Of a stretch of DNA of 37,063 bases, positions 27,074-35,314 are shown piece after piece (the stretch's first letter is position 1; each line of letters begins with the position of its first letter). The translations under genes and the position numbers were made by a program. The notes beneath the pieces are model-generated. The model saw only the letters and a program-made list of their open reading frames with translations. It searched no databases and was not told the DNA's origin. The stretch covers positions 1 to 37,063 of the forward strand of contig CALXHT010000019.1 of assembly GCA_944388215.1 (NCBI GenBank), in the 5' to 3' direction. Origin of the DNA: an uncultured Gemmiger sp. GTDB lineage: Bacteria; Bacillota; Clostridia; Oscillospirales; Ruminococcaceae.

Positions 27074-27325
27074 ATGGCACATAAAAAAGGCGTAGGTTCT
27101 ACCAAGAACGGCCGTGATTCCGAGTCCAAGCGCCTCGGCGTCAAGCGCGGCGACGGTCAGTTCGTTCTGGCCGGCAACATTCTGGTCCGCCAGCGCGGCA
27201 CCCACATCCATCCGGGTGAGGGCGTCGGCATCGGCAGCGACGACACGCTGTTTGCCCTCGTAGATGGCCGCGTTCACTTCGAGCGCATGGGCCGCGACCG
27301 CAAGCGCTGCACGGTCAAGCAGTAA
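27074..27325 (+). CDS. rpmA: 50S ribosomal protein L27, without N-terminal extension
   Basis: An 83-residue protein whose N-terminal tail reaches the peptidyl transferase centre. It begins [24 protein letters not shown], like the E. coli form. Many Firmicutes make L27 with a short leader (ending near QFFA or QLFA) that Prp removes. Here the in-frame codons upstream hit a stop (TAA at 27050-27052) with no other start codon, so no extension can be encoded. SD AAGGAGG is just upstream. A terminator follows. Confidence 0.97.
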   Translation: MAHKKGVGSTKNGRDSESKRLGVKRGDGQFVLAGNILVRQRGTHIHPGEGVGIGSDDTLFALVDGRVHFERMGRDRKRCTVKQ

Positions 27326-27335
27326 AAAAACCAGA

Positions 27336-27367
27336 CGGGCGGGCCGGCATGGCCTGCCCGATTTTTA
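27336..27367 (+). terminator. Terminator after rpmA
   Basis: Stem CGGGCGGGCC/GGCCTGCCCG (one G-T pair), loop ggcat, tail ATTTTTA. No clear promoter follows before obgE, so partial read-through is likely. Confidence 0.85.
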
Positions 27368-27403
27368 TTCTAGACGGTGCCCTGCACCGCGCGAGGTACA
27401 CTA

Positions 27404-28687
27404 ATGGCAACCAGCAATTTTATTGATACCGCAACCATCTGGCTGCACGCCGGCAAGGGCGGCGACGGCGCCGTGACCTTCCACCGGGAGAAATTCGTGG
27501 CGGCGGGCGGTCCCGACGGCGGCGACGGCGGCCGCGGCGGCGACATCATCTTTGTGGCCGACGACAACCTTTCCACCCTGATGGACTTCCGCTACAAGCG
27601 CAAGTACACGGCGGCGGACGGGGAGAACGGCCGTGCCAAGCGGCAGAGCGGCGCAGACGCCGACGATCTTGTGATCAGGGTGCCCCGGGGCACCGTGCTC
27701 AAGGAGGCGGAGACCGGCCTGGTCATTGCCGATCTGTCCGGCTCCGACCCGGTGGTGGTGGCCAAGGGCGGCCGCGGCGGCTGGGGCAACTCCCACTTTG
27801 CCACCCCCACCCGTCAGATTCCCAAGTTTGCCAAGCCCGGCCTGCCGGGGGAGGACCTGCACGTCCAGCTGGAACTGAAGGTCATCGCCGATGTGGGCCT
27901 GATTGGCTTCCCCAACGTGGGCAAGTCCACCCTCATCAGCATCATCTCGGCGGCCAAGCCCAAGATCGCCAACTATCACTTCACCACGCTGACCCCCGTG
28001 CTGGGCGTGGTGCGGGTGGGCCCGGAACAGAGCTTTGTCTGCGCCGATATCCCCGGCCTCATTGAGGGCGCCGCGGAAGGCGTGGGCCTGGGCCATGATT
28101 TCCTGCGCCATGTGGAGCGCTGCCGGCTGCTGCTGCACGTGGTGGATGTGTCCGGCTGCGAGGGCCGCGACCCCAAGGCGGACTTTGAGCAGATCAACCA
28201 TGAGCTGGCGGGCTTCAGCGCCGAGCTGGCCCAGCGTCCCCAGATCGTGCTGGGCAACAAGTGCGACATCGCCACCCCGGAACAGGTGGAGGAGTTCAAA
28301 AACTATATTGAAGGGAAGGGCCTGACCTTCCTGCCCATCTCGGCGGCCACCCGCCAGGGGGTGGACGGTCTGCCGGCGCTGGTCTACAACCGGCTCAAGG
28401 ACCTGCCGCCCATCAAGGTGTACGCGCCGGAGTACAAGCGTCCCGACAAGAGCCTGGAGCCCACCCGGCCCTTTACCGTCACCCGCACCGGCGAGCACGA
28501 GTTTACCATCGACGCCCCCTGGTTGGAGCGCATTCTGGCCGGCACCAACGTGGAGGACTACGAGAGCCTGCAGTATTTCCAGACCCAGCTGGGCGATTCC
28601 GGCATTCTGGACAAGCTGGTGGCGGAGGGCGTCGAGGAGGACGACACCATCAAGATCGGCGAATACGAGTTTGATTATCTGTATTGA
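27404..28687 (+). CDS. obgE: GTPase ObgE (CgtA)
   Basis: Essential GTPase in 50S ribosome assembly and stress signalling. The 427-residue protein has the Gly-rich Obg fold (about 1-158, with GGPDGGDGGRGGDI), the G domain with G1 GFPNVGKST (168-176), the DIPGLIEGA switch and NKCD, and the C-terminal OCT domain (about 345-427) found in Gram-positive Obg. ATG at 27404 follows GAGG. Gene order rplU-rpmA-obgE is conserved in bacteria. The mrnC gene follows at once. Confidence 0.97.
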   Translation: MATSNFIDTATIWLHAGKGGDGAVTFHREKFVAAGGPDGGDGGRGGDIIFVADDNLSTLMDFRYKRKYTAADGENGRAKRQSGADADDLVIRVPRGTVLKEAETGLVIADLSGSDPVVVAKGGRGGWGNSHFATPTRQIPKFAKPGLPGEDLHVQLELKVIADVGLIGFPNVGKSTLISIISAAKPKIANYHFTTLTPVLGVVRVGPEQSFVCADIPGLIEGAAEGVGLGHDFLRHVERCRLLLHVVDVSGCEGRDPKADFEQINHELAGFSAELAQRPQIVLGNKCDIATPEQVEEFKNYIEGKGLTFLPISAATRQGVDGLPALVYNRLKDLPPIKVYAPEYKRPDKSLEPTRPFTVTRTGEHEFTIDAPWLERILAGTNVEDYESLQYFQTQLGDSGILDKLVAEGVEEDDTIKIGEYEFDYLY

Positions 28688-28689
28688 GT

Positions 28690-29094
28690 ATGCTGTTTGA
28701 GACAAAACCCGAAGTGGATATTCACGAAATGTCCCCGCTGGCGCTGGCCTTTGTGGGGGATGCGGTGCTGGAGCTGCTGGTGCGCGCCAAACTGGTGGGC
28801 ACCACCCGGCTGCAGCCCAACCGGCTGCACACCGTGGCCACCCACTATGTGAGCGCCCACGCCCAGAGCCGGGAACTGGAAATCCTGGAACCGCTGCTCA
28901 GCGAAGCGGAAGCCAGCGTGCTGCGCCGGGGCAAGAACGCCAGCAAAGCCAGCGTGGCCAAACATGCCACCGTGCAGGAGTACCGGGCCTCCACCGGCTT
29001 TGAGTGCCTGCTGGGCTGGCTCTATCTGCAGGGGCGCACCGACCGCGTCCAGGAATTGTTTGATGCCCTCTGGACAGGGTATCAGCCGCAATAA
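28690..29094 (+). CDS. mrnC: Mini-ribonuclease III
   Basis: RNase III-like catalytic domain without the double-strand RNA-binding domain; in B. subtilis it matures 23S rRNA. The 134-residue protein has MSPLALAFVGDAVLELLVR (14-32) with Asp24 as a metal ligand, VLRRGKNA and the second signature ASTGFECLLGWLYLQGR. I used ATG at 28690; a TTG at 28684 overlapping the obgE stop (TGA 28685-28687) is an alternative. No good SD is visible for either, which points to coupling with obgE. Its usual neighbour cysS is absent; here it follows obgE. Confidence 0.92.
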   Translation: MLFETKPEVDIHEMSPLALAFVGDAVLELLVRAKLVGTTRLQPNRLHTVATHYVSAHAQSRELEILEPLLSEAEASVLRRGKNASKASVAKHATVQEYRASTGFECLLGWLYLQGRTDRVQELFDALWTGYQPQ

Positions 29095-29131
29095 AAAGGC
29101 CCCGGCCCCTTTGCGGGGGCCGGAGCCTTTT
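29094..29131 (+). terminator. Bidirectional terminator after mrnC
   Basis: AAAAGGC(C)CCGGCCCC / GGGGCCGG(A)GCCTTTT with a short loop, overlapping the mrnC stop codon. It also serves the minus-strand 46-residue gene. Confidence 0.9.
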
Positions 29132-29160
29132 CTGCACCATATCAGCGGTGCACCGGAAAA

Positions 29161-29301
29161 TCACTTGCAGTTCTTGCTCTCGGTCGCGCTGGTGGTGCGG
29201 TTGGTGCTGCGCTGCTGGGTACCGTTGGTGGTCTTTTTCTGGGTGCCATTGGTGGTGTTGGTGGTGCGGTTGGTCGTGTTGTTCGTCTGATTCTTTGCCA
29301 T
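29161..29301 (-). CDS. Small Thr/Asn-rich protein (46 aa)
   Basis: A 46-residue ORF with start ATG at 29301 and SD GGAG 9 bases upstream on the minus strand. It begins MAKNQTNNTTNRTTNTTNGT and ends in SKNCK. Fifteen residues are Thr and nine Asn; NRTT and NGTQ each occur twice. It has no hydrophobic segment, so it should be soluble and disordered; a single Cys is the next-to-last residue. Small N/Q/T-rich proteins of similar plan, some resembling small acid-soluble spore proteins, occur in Clostridia, but I cannot name a family. It shares the terminator with mrnC and is divergent from the methyltransferase gene. Confidence 0.65.
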   Translation of the reverse strand: MAKNQTNNTTNRTTNTTNGTQKKTTNGTQQRSTNRTTSATESKNCK

Positions 29302-29335
29302 GAGAGGTTACTCCTTTCGCAAGTAAAAAACGATC

Positions 29336-29364
29336 TTGCGGTTTTGTGGCCGCACTGGTAGTTT
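29336..29364 (+). promoter_or_regulatory. Possible promoter of the rRNA methyltransferase gene
   Basis: TTGCGG (29336-29341), a 17-bp spacer and TAGTTT (29359-29364) with extended -10 TGG. Moderate match. Confidence 0.45.
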
Positions 29365-29402
29365 GCCCGGTCATGGCCTGTTTATGCAAGGGAGGATACA
29401 AG

Positions 29403-30770
29403 ATGGAATTCCCCGCCGACTTTGCCGCGCGGGAGCGTGCCCTGCTGGGGGAACGCTTCGAGGAACTCTACCGCTATGCCACGCCGGAACCGGCCCGGGG
29501 CATCACCGTCAACACGCTGCGCTGCACGCCGGACTGGCTCAAAGACCATGCGGATTTCGCCGTGGAAGCGTCGCCGTTCTGTCCTGCGGCCTTCACCACC
29601 GAAGCCGGATGGCGTCCCGGGCGTCATCCCTGGCACCACGCCGGGGTGTTCTACGCCCAGGAACCCAGCGCCAGCGCCCCGGCGGCGCTGCTGGATGTGC
29701 AGCCCGGCATGCGGGTGGCGGACCTGTGCGCCGCACCGGGGGGCAAGACCAGCCAGCTGGCGGCGGCGCTGCAGGGTCAGGGGCTTCTGGTGGCCAACGA
29801 GTATGTGGCGGCGCGGGCCGAAGTGCTGCGCCAGAACCTGGAGCGGATGGGGGTGACCAACGCCCTCATCACCAACGAGGACACCGCCCGCCTGGCCGCC
29901 GCCTGGCCCGGCCGGTTTGACCGGGTGCTGGTGGACGCGCCCTGTTCCGGGGAAGGCATGTTCCGCAAGGAGGCAGTGGCCGCCACCCAGCATAATGAAG
30001 CGCTGGTGGAGCACTGTGCCGCACTGGGCGCCGAGATTCTGGAGAATGCAGCGGCGCTGCTGGCGCCGGGGGGCATCCTCGTCTACTCCACCTGCACCTT
30101 TGCCCCCCAGGAGGACGAAGGGCAGATCGCAGCCTTCTTGGCCCGCCATCCCGAGTTTTCCCTATGCGATCTGTCGGGGTGCGGTTTCGGCCGCCCCGGG
30201 GAGGCCAACCGTGCCCCCGAGGGCTTTGACGCCCGTCGGTGCCGCCGCATCTGGCCGGCGGACGGCGGGGAAGGGCATTTCATGGCCAAACTGCAGAAAT
30301 CCCCGGCGGCGGAACCGGCCGCACCGGGCCACAGCAAGCCGCCGCGGGCTCCGAAAGTGCCGTCCGAATGGACGGATTTTGCCCGGACCTACTTCCCGGA
30401 ACTGGCACAGCGGCCGGTGACGACGGCAGGGGACTGGCTGCTGCTGCCGCCCGCGGGCGGCGAGGAACTGCCGCTGGGCAAGCTGCGGCTGGTCCGCGGC
30501 GGTGTGCTGGCAGGCAGTGTGGTCAAAAAGCGGTTCCAGCCCGCCCATGCGCTTTTCATGGCCTATGGAGCCCGGTGCACCAACCGGGAAAACCTGTCCC
30601 GGGAGGATCCCCGCACCGAGGCCTGGCTGCGTGGGGAGGAGATCGAGAGCCGCGACGCAGACAGCGGATGGTGCGCCGTCTGCGTGGACGGCTTCCCGCT
30701 GGGAGCGGGAAAGGTCAGCGGTGGCCGCATCAAGAACCACTATCCCAAGGGATTGAGAAATCTTCGGTAA
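29403..30770 (+). CDS. RsmF-type 16S rRNA (cytosine-5) methyltransferase
   Basis: SAM-dependent m5C RNA methyltransferase of the NOL1/NOP2/Sun family; the closest named relatives are RsmF/YebU, which act on 16S rRNA. The 455-residue protein has a short N-terminal domain, the SAM loop DLCAAPGGKTSQLAAAL, the two catalytic cysteines in VDAPCSGEGMFRK and VYSTCTFAPQEDEG, and a C-terminal half (about 300-455) of the RsmF PUA-like type ending SGGRIKNHYPKGLR. ATG at 29403 follows GGGAGG. The exact target base cannot be told from sequence. Confidence 0.9.
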   Translation: MEFPADFAARERALLGERFEELYRYATPEPARGITVNTLRCTPDWLKDHADFAVEASPFCPAAFTTEAGWRPGRHPWHHAGVFYAQEPSASAPAALLDVQPGMRVADLCAAPGGKTSQLAAALQGQGLLVANEYVAARAEVLRQNLERMGVTNALITNEDTARLAAAWPGRFDRVLVDAPCSGEGMFRKEAVAATQHNEALVEHCAALGAEILENAAALLAPGGILVYSTCTFAPQEDEGQIAAFLARHPEFSLCDLSGCGFGRPGEANRAPEGFDARRCRRIWPADGGEGHFMAKLQKSPAAEPAAPGHSKPPRAPKVPSEWTDFARTYFPELAQRPVTTAGDWLLLPPAGGEELPLGKLRLVRGGVLAGSVVKKRFQPAHALFMAYGARCTNRENLSREDPRTEAWLRGEEIESRDADSGWCAVCVDGFPLGAGKVSGGRIKNHYPKGLRNLR

Positions 30771-30788
30771 TACGAATAAAAAATGAGG

Positions 30789-30840
30789 ACCGCGCCCGGG
30801 CAGCCGGAAAGGCTGTGACGGCGCGGTTCTGTCTTGTTGC
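30789..30840 (+). terminator. Probable terminator of the methyltransferase gene
   Basis: ACCGCGCC / GGCGCGGT encloses an inner CAGCC/GGCTG hairpin; the tail TCTGTCTTGTT is only moderately T-rich. Confidence 0.6.
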
Positions 30841-30898
30841 ATGAAAATATGTGGAGAAAGTTCCCACAATTTTCACGGTTTTATACGGGGGCAAACCC

Positions 30899-30927
30899 TT
30901 GACCGAACCTGCACAGCATGGTATCCT
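30899..30927 (+). promoter_or_regulatory. Promoter of the ftsEX operon
   Basis: TTGACC (30899-30904), a 17-bp spacer and TATCCT (30922-30927) with extended -10 TGG, 57 bases before ftsE. Confidence 0.65.
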
Positions 30928-30984
30928 TATAAATGTATGACTGTAACCATAACCCGGACGTAGCAAGTCAACAGGAGTTCATCA

Positions 30985-31737
30985 ATGATCGATTTTGAGC
31001 ATGTTTCCAAGACCTACGAGACCCACAATGACGAGAATGTGGCCCTCGAGGATATTAATATTCACATCGATGAAGGCGAGTTTGTCTTCATTCTGGGCCA
31101 CTCCGGTGCAGGCAAATCCACCTTCCTGAAGCTGATCCAGATGGAGGAGAAGCCCACCGAGGGCAAGGTCTTCATCAACGGACAGGACCTGACCAGGATC
31201 AAGCGGCGCAAGGTGCCCTACCTGCGCCGCCAGATGGGTGTGGTGTTCCAGGACTTCCGCCTGATCCCCACCATGACGGTCTACGAGAATGTGGCCTTTG
31301 CCATGCGGGTGACCAACATCTCCACCAAGAAGATCAAGGCCCGCGTGCCCTTTGCCCTGTCGCTGGTGGGCCTGGAGGACAAGATGGACCGCCTGCCCGA
31401 TGAGCTTTCCGGCGGCGAGCAGCAGCGTGTGGCGGTGGCCCGCGCCCTGGCCCACGGCCCCAAGATCATCATCGCGGACGAGCCCACCGGCAACATCGAC
31501 CCGGAAATGTCGCTGGATATCATGCAGCTGTTTGAGGCCATCAACAAGGTCAACATCACGGTGGTGGTCGTTACCCACGAGCACGAGCTGGTCCACAAGC
31601 TGGCGGCCAAATACAACAACCGCGTCATCACGCTGGCGGACGGTATGGTGGCATCCGATACCGCCCACCCGGAGGTGGCGCGTCGCTATGCCGCCAAGGT
31701 GGCAGCCCGCAGCCGCGAGGAATACGACGACGAATAA
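30985..31737 (+). CDS. ftsE: Cell division ATP-binding protein FtsE
   Basis: ATPase of the FtsEX complex, which does not transport but switches wall hydrolases on at the division site or lateral wall. The 250-residue ABC protein has Walker [10 protein letters not shown] (38-46), signature [15 protein letters not shown], Walker [13 protein letters not shown] and the switch histidine in [13 protein letters not shown] follows CAGGAG. It is the first gene of a row with ftsX and an M23 hydrolase, the standard functional group. Confidence 0.96.
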   Translation: MIDFEHVSKTYETHNDENVALEDINIHIDEGEFVFILGHSGAGKSTFLKLIQMEEKPTEGKVFINGQDLTRIKRRKVPYLRRQMGVVFQDFRLIPTMTVYENVAFAMRVTNISTKKIKARVPFALSLVGLEDKMDRLPDELSGGEQQRVAVARALAHGPKIIIADEPTGNIDPEMSLDIMQLFEAINKVNITVVVVTHEHELVHKLAAKYNNRVITLADGMVASDTAHPEVARRYAAKVAARSREEYDDE

Positions 31738-31765
31738 CCCATAACAGAACCAAGAGGGGAACAAC

Positions 31766-32671
31766 ATGCGTTTTTCCAGTTTTACATACCTGGTCGGTCA
31801 GGGCCTGCACAACCTGCGGGCCAACCGGCTGATGACCTTTGCCTCGATGGGCGTGCTGACGGTCTGCATGCTGCTGATCGGTGCGGCGTATCTGCTGGGC
31901 GTCAACATTGACGCCATGGTGGCCTACATCGGCGACCAGAACGAGACCGTCGTCTATATGAACCTGGACGCCACCGAGGACCAGATCGCCGCAGCGGATT
32001 CCGCCATCCGCAGCACCGAGCATGTGGTGGGGGTTACCTACGTATCGCCCCAGGAAGTGCTTTCCATCTACAGCGATATGCTGTCCGACTACATCGACCT
32101 GCAGTCCGCCTTTGCCAATGACAACCCGTTCTATCCCAACTACCGGGTGGTGGTGGACAGCCCCGACAACATCCCCGCCGTGAAGCAGCAGCTGGAACAG
32201 ATCGACGGCGTCTACCGCGTCAATGCGCCGCTGGATCTGTCCAACATCTTTGTGTCGCTGCAGCGCACCATCAGCTACGCCTGCTACGTGGTGGTGGGCG
32301 TGCTGGCCATCGTCAGCATTGTGGTCATCAACAACACCATCAAAATCACGGTCTTCAACCGCCGCAAGGAGATCGGCATCATGAAGCTGGTGGGCGCCAC
32401 CAACGGCTTCATCCGGTTCCCCTTCTTTGTGGAGGGTGTCACCTCCGGCCTGATCGCGGCGGCCATCGCCTCCGGCGTGGTGTGCGGCGCCTACTACGCG
32501 CTCTGCCGCTGGTACGCCGAGAATCCCAGCACCCTTTCCCAGATGTTCGGCGGCCAGCTGGTGCCCCTCACCGATGTGTGGTACTACATTGTGGGCGGCT
32601 TCGCGCTGCTGGGCTTTGTGCTGTGCGGCATCGGCACCGCCACCAGTATCCGTAAACATCTGAATGTGTGA
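31766..32671 (+). CDS. ftsX: Cell division permease-like protein FtsX
   Basis: Membrane partner of FtsE. The 301-residue protein has a first membrane segment near residues 20-48, an extracellular loop (about 50-165) that would touch the hydrolase coiled coil, and three further segments (about 170-195, 220-245, 270-295). The MacB-FtsX core INNTIKITVFNRRKEIGIMKLVGATNGFIRFPFFVEG is typical. ATG follows GAGGGG, 28 bases after ftsE. Confidence 0.95.
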   Translation: MRFSSFTYLVGQGLHNLRANRLMTFASMGVLTVCMLLIGAAYLLGVNIDAMVAYIGDQNETVVYMNLDATEDQIAAADSAIRSTEHVVGVTYVSPQEVLSIYSDMLSDYIDLQSAFANDNPFYPNYRVVVDSPDNIPAVKQQLEQIDGVYRVNAPLDLSNIFVSLQRTISYACYVVVGVLAIVSIVVINNTIKITVFNRRKEIGIMKLVGATNGFIRFPFFVEGVTSGLIAAAIASGVVCGAYYALCRWYAENPSTLSQMFGGQLVPLTDVWYYIVGGFALLGFVLCGIGTATSIRKHLNV

Positions 32672-32692
32672 GCAAACAGGACGGAACGAACC

Positions 32693-33910
32693 ATGAAGAA
32701 AATTTCTCCGCTGATCAAACGCGCCGTGTCCATGACGTTGGCGGTGGCGATGGTTGTGAGCATAACGGTCTCCACCAACACCATGACACTGGCGGACGAT
32801 AAAAAATCCGAACTGCAGGCGCAGAAAGACGCCGCCCAGCAGGAACTGGAGGAAATCCAGCAAAAAATCAAGGACAACCAGGCCAAAAAAGCCAACGCCG
32901 AGGACCTGAAGGAGCAGTTCCAGCAGCAGACCGAGGTCATCACCACCCAGATCGGCCTGCTGCAGCAGTCCATTGCCCAGGTCGAGGAGGACATCAACAA
33001 TAAGCAGCTGGAAATCGACGAGAAGCAGGCGGAAGTGGATGTCAAGCAGGCCGAATACGATGAGCGCTGGGCCGGTTTCAAGGAGCGCCTGGGCGCCATG
33101 CAGATGCTCAACGACGGCGGCTCCATCGCGCTGCTTTCCAGCGCCAACAACCTCTATCAGCTGCTGACCTTTGCGGAATCCCTGGAGCAGATCTCCAGCA
33201 AGGATAAGGAAATCTGCCAGCAGATCGAAAGCCAGCGCCAGGAGCTGGAAAACCAGCGCACCGAACTGGAGAATGCCAAGGCGGAGCTGGAAGCCAACCA
33301 GGCCGATCTGGAAGACCAGAACAGCCAGCTGGACAGCAAGAAGTCCGAACTGCAGACCAGTATCCAGCAGCAGGACCAGACCATCTCGGATGCGGAGGCA
33401 AAAGAAGAGGCGCTGAAGGTCGAGGAGGAGCAGGCCCGGAAAAATCTGGATGAGGCCGCCGCCCAGCTGGATGCCTACCTGAATGCGCAGGTCAACAAGT
33501 ACAGCAGTGCGGCGCTGACCTGCTCGCTGAGCTTCGGCCCGGCCCTGCCTTCCTATAAGTACATCTCCTGCGTGTTCGGCACCGGCGGTCACCGCGGCAC
33601 CGACTTCGCAGCCCCCGGCGGCACCGAAATTTATGCCATTGCGGATGGCATCGTCACCGACGCCACCTATCATTACAGCTGGGGCAACTACGTGCAGATC
33701 TACCACGGCAAGGACGACCAGGGCAACACCTACTCCACGCTCTATGCCCATATGATCAGCACTCCCATTGTCAGCGCCGGGCAGAGTGTCACCAAGGGCC
33801 AGGTCATCGGTTATGTGGGCTCTACCGGCTATTCTACCGGCAACCACCTGCATCTGGAAATGAAGATCAACGGCGTGCTGACCAACGTCGCCAACTGGAT
33901 CCCGCACTAG
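32693..33910 (+). CDS. Coiled-coil M23 murein hydrolase (EnvC/PcsB-like partner of FtsEX)
   Basis: A secreted peptidoglycan hydrolase of 405 residues. The signal peptide (1 to about 34, MKKISPLIKRAVSMTLAVAM) ends before DDKKSELQ. A long coiled coil (about 36-265, rich in Q, E, K) follows, then a LytM/M23 domain. Zinc and catalytic residues are complete: His300 and Asp304 in HRGTD, His353 in YAHM, and His385 and His387 in HLHLE, so it should be active itself, unlike E. coli EnvC. The gene lies 21 bases after ftsX, so FtsEX is its likely activator through the coiled coil. SD is GGACGGA, weak. Confidence 0.93.
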   Translation: MKKISPLIKRAVSMTLAVAMVVSITVSTNTMTLADDKKSELQAQKDAAQQELEEIQQKIKDNQAKKANAEDLKEQFQQQTEVITTQIGLLQQSIAQVEEDINNKQLEIDEKQAEVDVKQAEYDERWAGFKERLGAMQMLNDGGSIALLSSANNLYQLLTFAESLEQISSKDKEICQQIESQRQELENQRTELENAKAELEANQADLEDQNSQLDSKKSELQTSIQQQDQTISDAEAKEEALKVEEEQARKNLDEAAAQLDAYLNAQVNKYSSAALTCSLSFGPALPSYKYISCVFGTGGHRGTDFAAPGGTEIYAIADGIVTDATYHYSWGNYVQIYHGKDDQGNTYSTLYAHMISTPIVSAGQSVTKGQVIGYVGSTGYSTGNHLHLEMKINGVLTNVANWIPH

Positions 33911-33931
33911 TCGCGGAGGAGGAAGCTATTC

Positions 33932-34045
33932 ATGAAACCGCAGAAGCATAAAACGGCTGTGCGCATTTTCTGTCTTGTGTTCGCAGCCATGATGGTGTTG
34001 AGCCTGTTCAGCACCATTCTGTTCTCGTTGTCCTACGCCGCCTGA
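33932..34045 (+). CDS. Small single-pass membrane protein (37 aa)
   Basis: A 37-residue ORF with a strong SD, GGAGGAGG (33915-33922), and ATG at 33932. It starts MKPQKHKTAVRIF (basic, cytoplasmic side) and continues as a single hydrophobic segment (about 12-34, including CLVFAAMMVLSLFSTILF), ending SYAA. It fits between the M23 hydrolase and the S41-like gene in the same operon. It resembles DUF4044-type short basic-plus-membrane proteins only in general plan; I cannot name a family. It might modulate FtsEX or the neighbouring exported proteins. Confidence 0.7.
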   Translation: MKPQKHKTAVRIFCLVFAAMMVLSLFSTILFSLSYAA

Positions 34046-34079
34046 GGCGGTCACCAAACAGTAAGGAGCCGTCTGACCC

Positions 34080-35294
34080 ATGAGTAAAAAAATCAGTCTG
34101 GGCGTTGCTGCCACCATTGCGCTGATCGCAATGGCGGTGACCTTTTCGCTTACGATGGTCATTTCGATGAATATGTTCAACTCTACCGTGTCCAGCGTCA
34201 AGAACAAGGAGCGGCAGTACAACAAACTCTCGGAGATCGACCGCTTTGTGCGCGCCAATGAGTATTTTACCATTAATGAGGATACCCTCAACGATACGAT
34301 TGCCGCCGGATATATGCTGGGCATCAACGACAAGTATGCCCGCTATTACAGCGCCAAGGCCTACAGTGAAATGCAGGGCGTAGCTTCCGGCAAGCTGACC
34401 GGCATCGGTGTGGCGGTGGTCAACGATGCCTCCTCGGGCTACGCGCGGATCATCCGTGTCTATGACGGTTCTCCGGCCAGTGAGCAGGGCCTGGAAGTCC
34501 GCGGCTTCATCACGGCGATCAACGGCACTTCCACCAAGACGATGGGGGATACCGCCACCATCACCTCGGCGCTGCTGGGGGAGGAAGGCACCACCACCAC
34601 CATCACCTACCTGACGCCGGACCGCCAGGAGCAGACGCTGGACCTGGTGCACACCAACTACAATACGCCCACCCTTTCCTACCAGCTGACGGCCGGCACC
34701 TGCGGGTATATCCGTATGGACTCCTTCGGAACCGGCACCGCCACCGAATTCAAGACGGCGGTGGACAGCCTGAAGGAGCAGGGCGCCACCTGCTATGTGT
34801 TTGACCTTCGGGACAATGCCGGCGAAAACCTCAACGCCGCGCTGGTGTCGGCGGATTACTGCGTCCCCTCGGGCCTGATTGCCCAGCAGGAAAACAAGGA
34901 TGGCACCACCACCGATCTTCGCATCTCTGACGAGAATGAGGTATCGCTGCCCATGGTCTGCCTGGTGAACGGCAGCACGGCAGGCGGTGCGGAACTGTTT
35001 GCCAATGCCCTGCGCAAGATGGGCGGGGCCACTCTGGTGGGTACCACCACCATGGGCAAAGGCGTCGTCATGAGCGATGCCCAGAGCTTCTCGGACGGCT
35101 CGGCGGCCTACATCACGGTGGGTCTGCTGCTGGACAATGAAGGCCAGACCTGGAATGACACCGGTCTAACCCCCGACGTGGATGCCGCGCTGAGCGCCGA
35201 CCAGCAGAGCGCCTACTATGACTTCACCATCGAGAATGACCCGCAGATCAGCAAAGCGGTCAATGCCGCCATGTCGCTGGCGGGGCAGAACTGA
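34080..35294 (+). CDS. S41 (carboxy-terminal processing) peptidase-like protein, probably inactive
   Basis: A 404-residue membrane-anchored protein: N-terminal membrane segment (about 8-33), helical linker, PDZ domain (about 105-195, GIGVAV...VYDGSPASEQGLEVRGFITAING) and an S41 tail domain (about 205-385). In active members a Ser lies 25 residues before the catalytic Lys, and a Gln 4 residues after it. Here the Lys is present (Lys327 in MGKG) but the Ser position is Gly302 (NGSTAGGAE) and the Gln position is Met331. It therefore looks like a pseudoenzyme. SD AAGGAG is 11 bases before ATG. B. subtilis has ctpB next to ftsEX, so the position is conserved even if the catalysis is not. Confidence 0.9.
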   Translation: MSKKISLGVAATIALIAMAVTFSLTMVISMNMFNSTVSSVKNKERQYNKLSEIDRFVRANEYFTINEDTLNDTIAAGYMLGINDKYARYYSAKAYSEMQGVASGKLTGIGVAVVNDASSGYARIIRVYDGSPASEQGLEVRGFITAINGTSTKTMGDTATITSALLGEEGTTTTITYLTPDRQEQTLDLVHTNYNTPTLSYQLTAGTCGYIRMDSFGTGTATEFKTAVDSLKEQGATCYVFDLRDNAGENLNAALVSADYCVPSGLIAQQENKDGTTTDLRISDENEVSLPMVCLVNGSTAGGAELFANALRKMGGATLVGTTTMGKGVVMSDAQSFSDGSAAYITVGLLLDNEGQTWNDTGLTPDVDAALSADQQSAYYDFTIENDPQISKAVNAAMSLAGQN

Positions 35295-35314
35295 TCAGGG
35301 AAAGGAAGAATACT

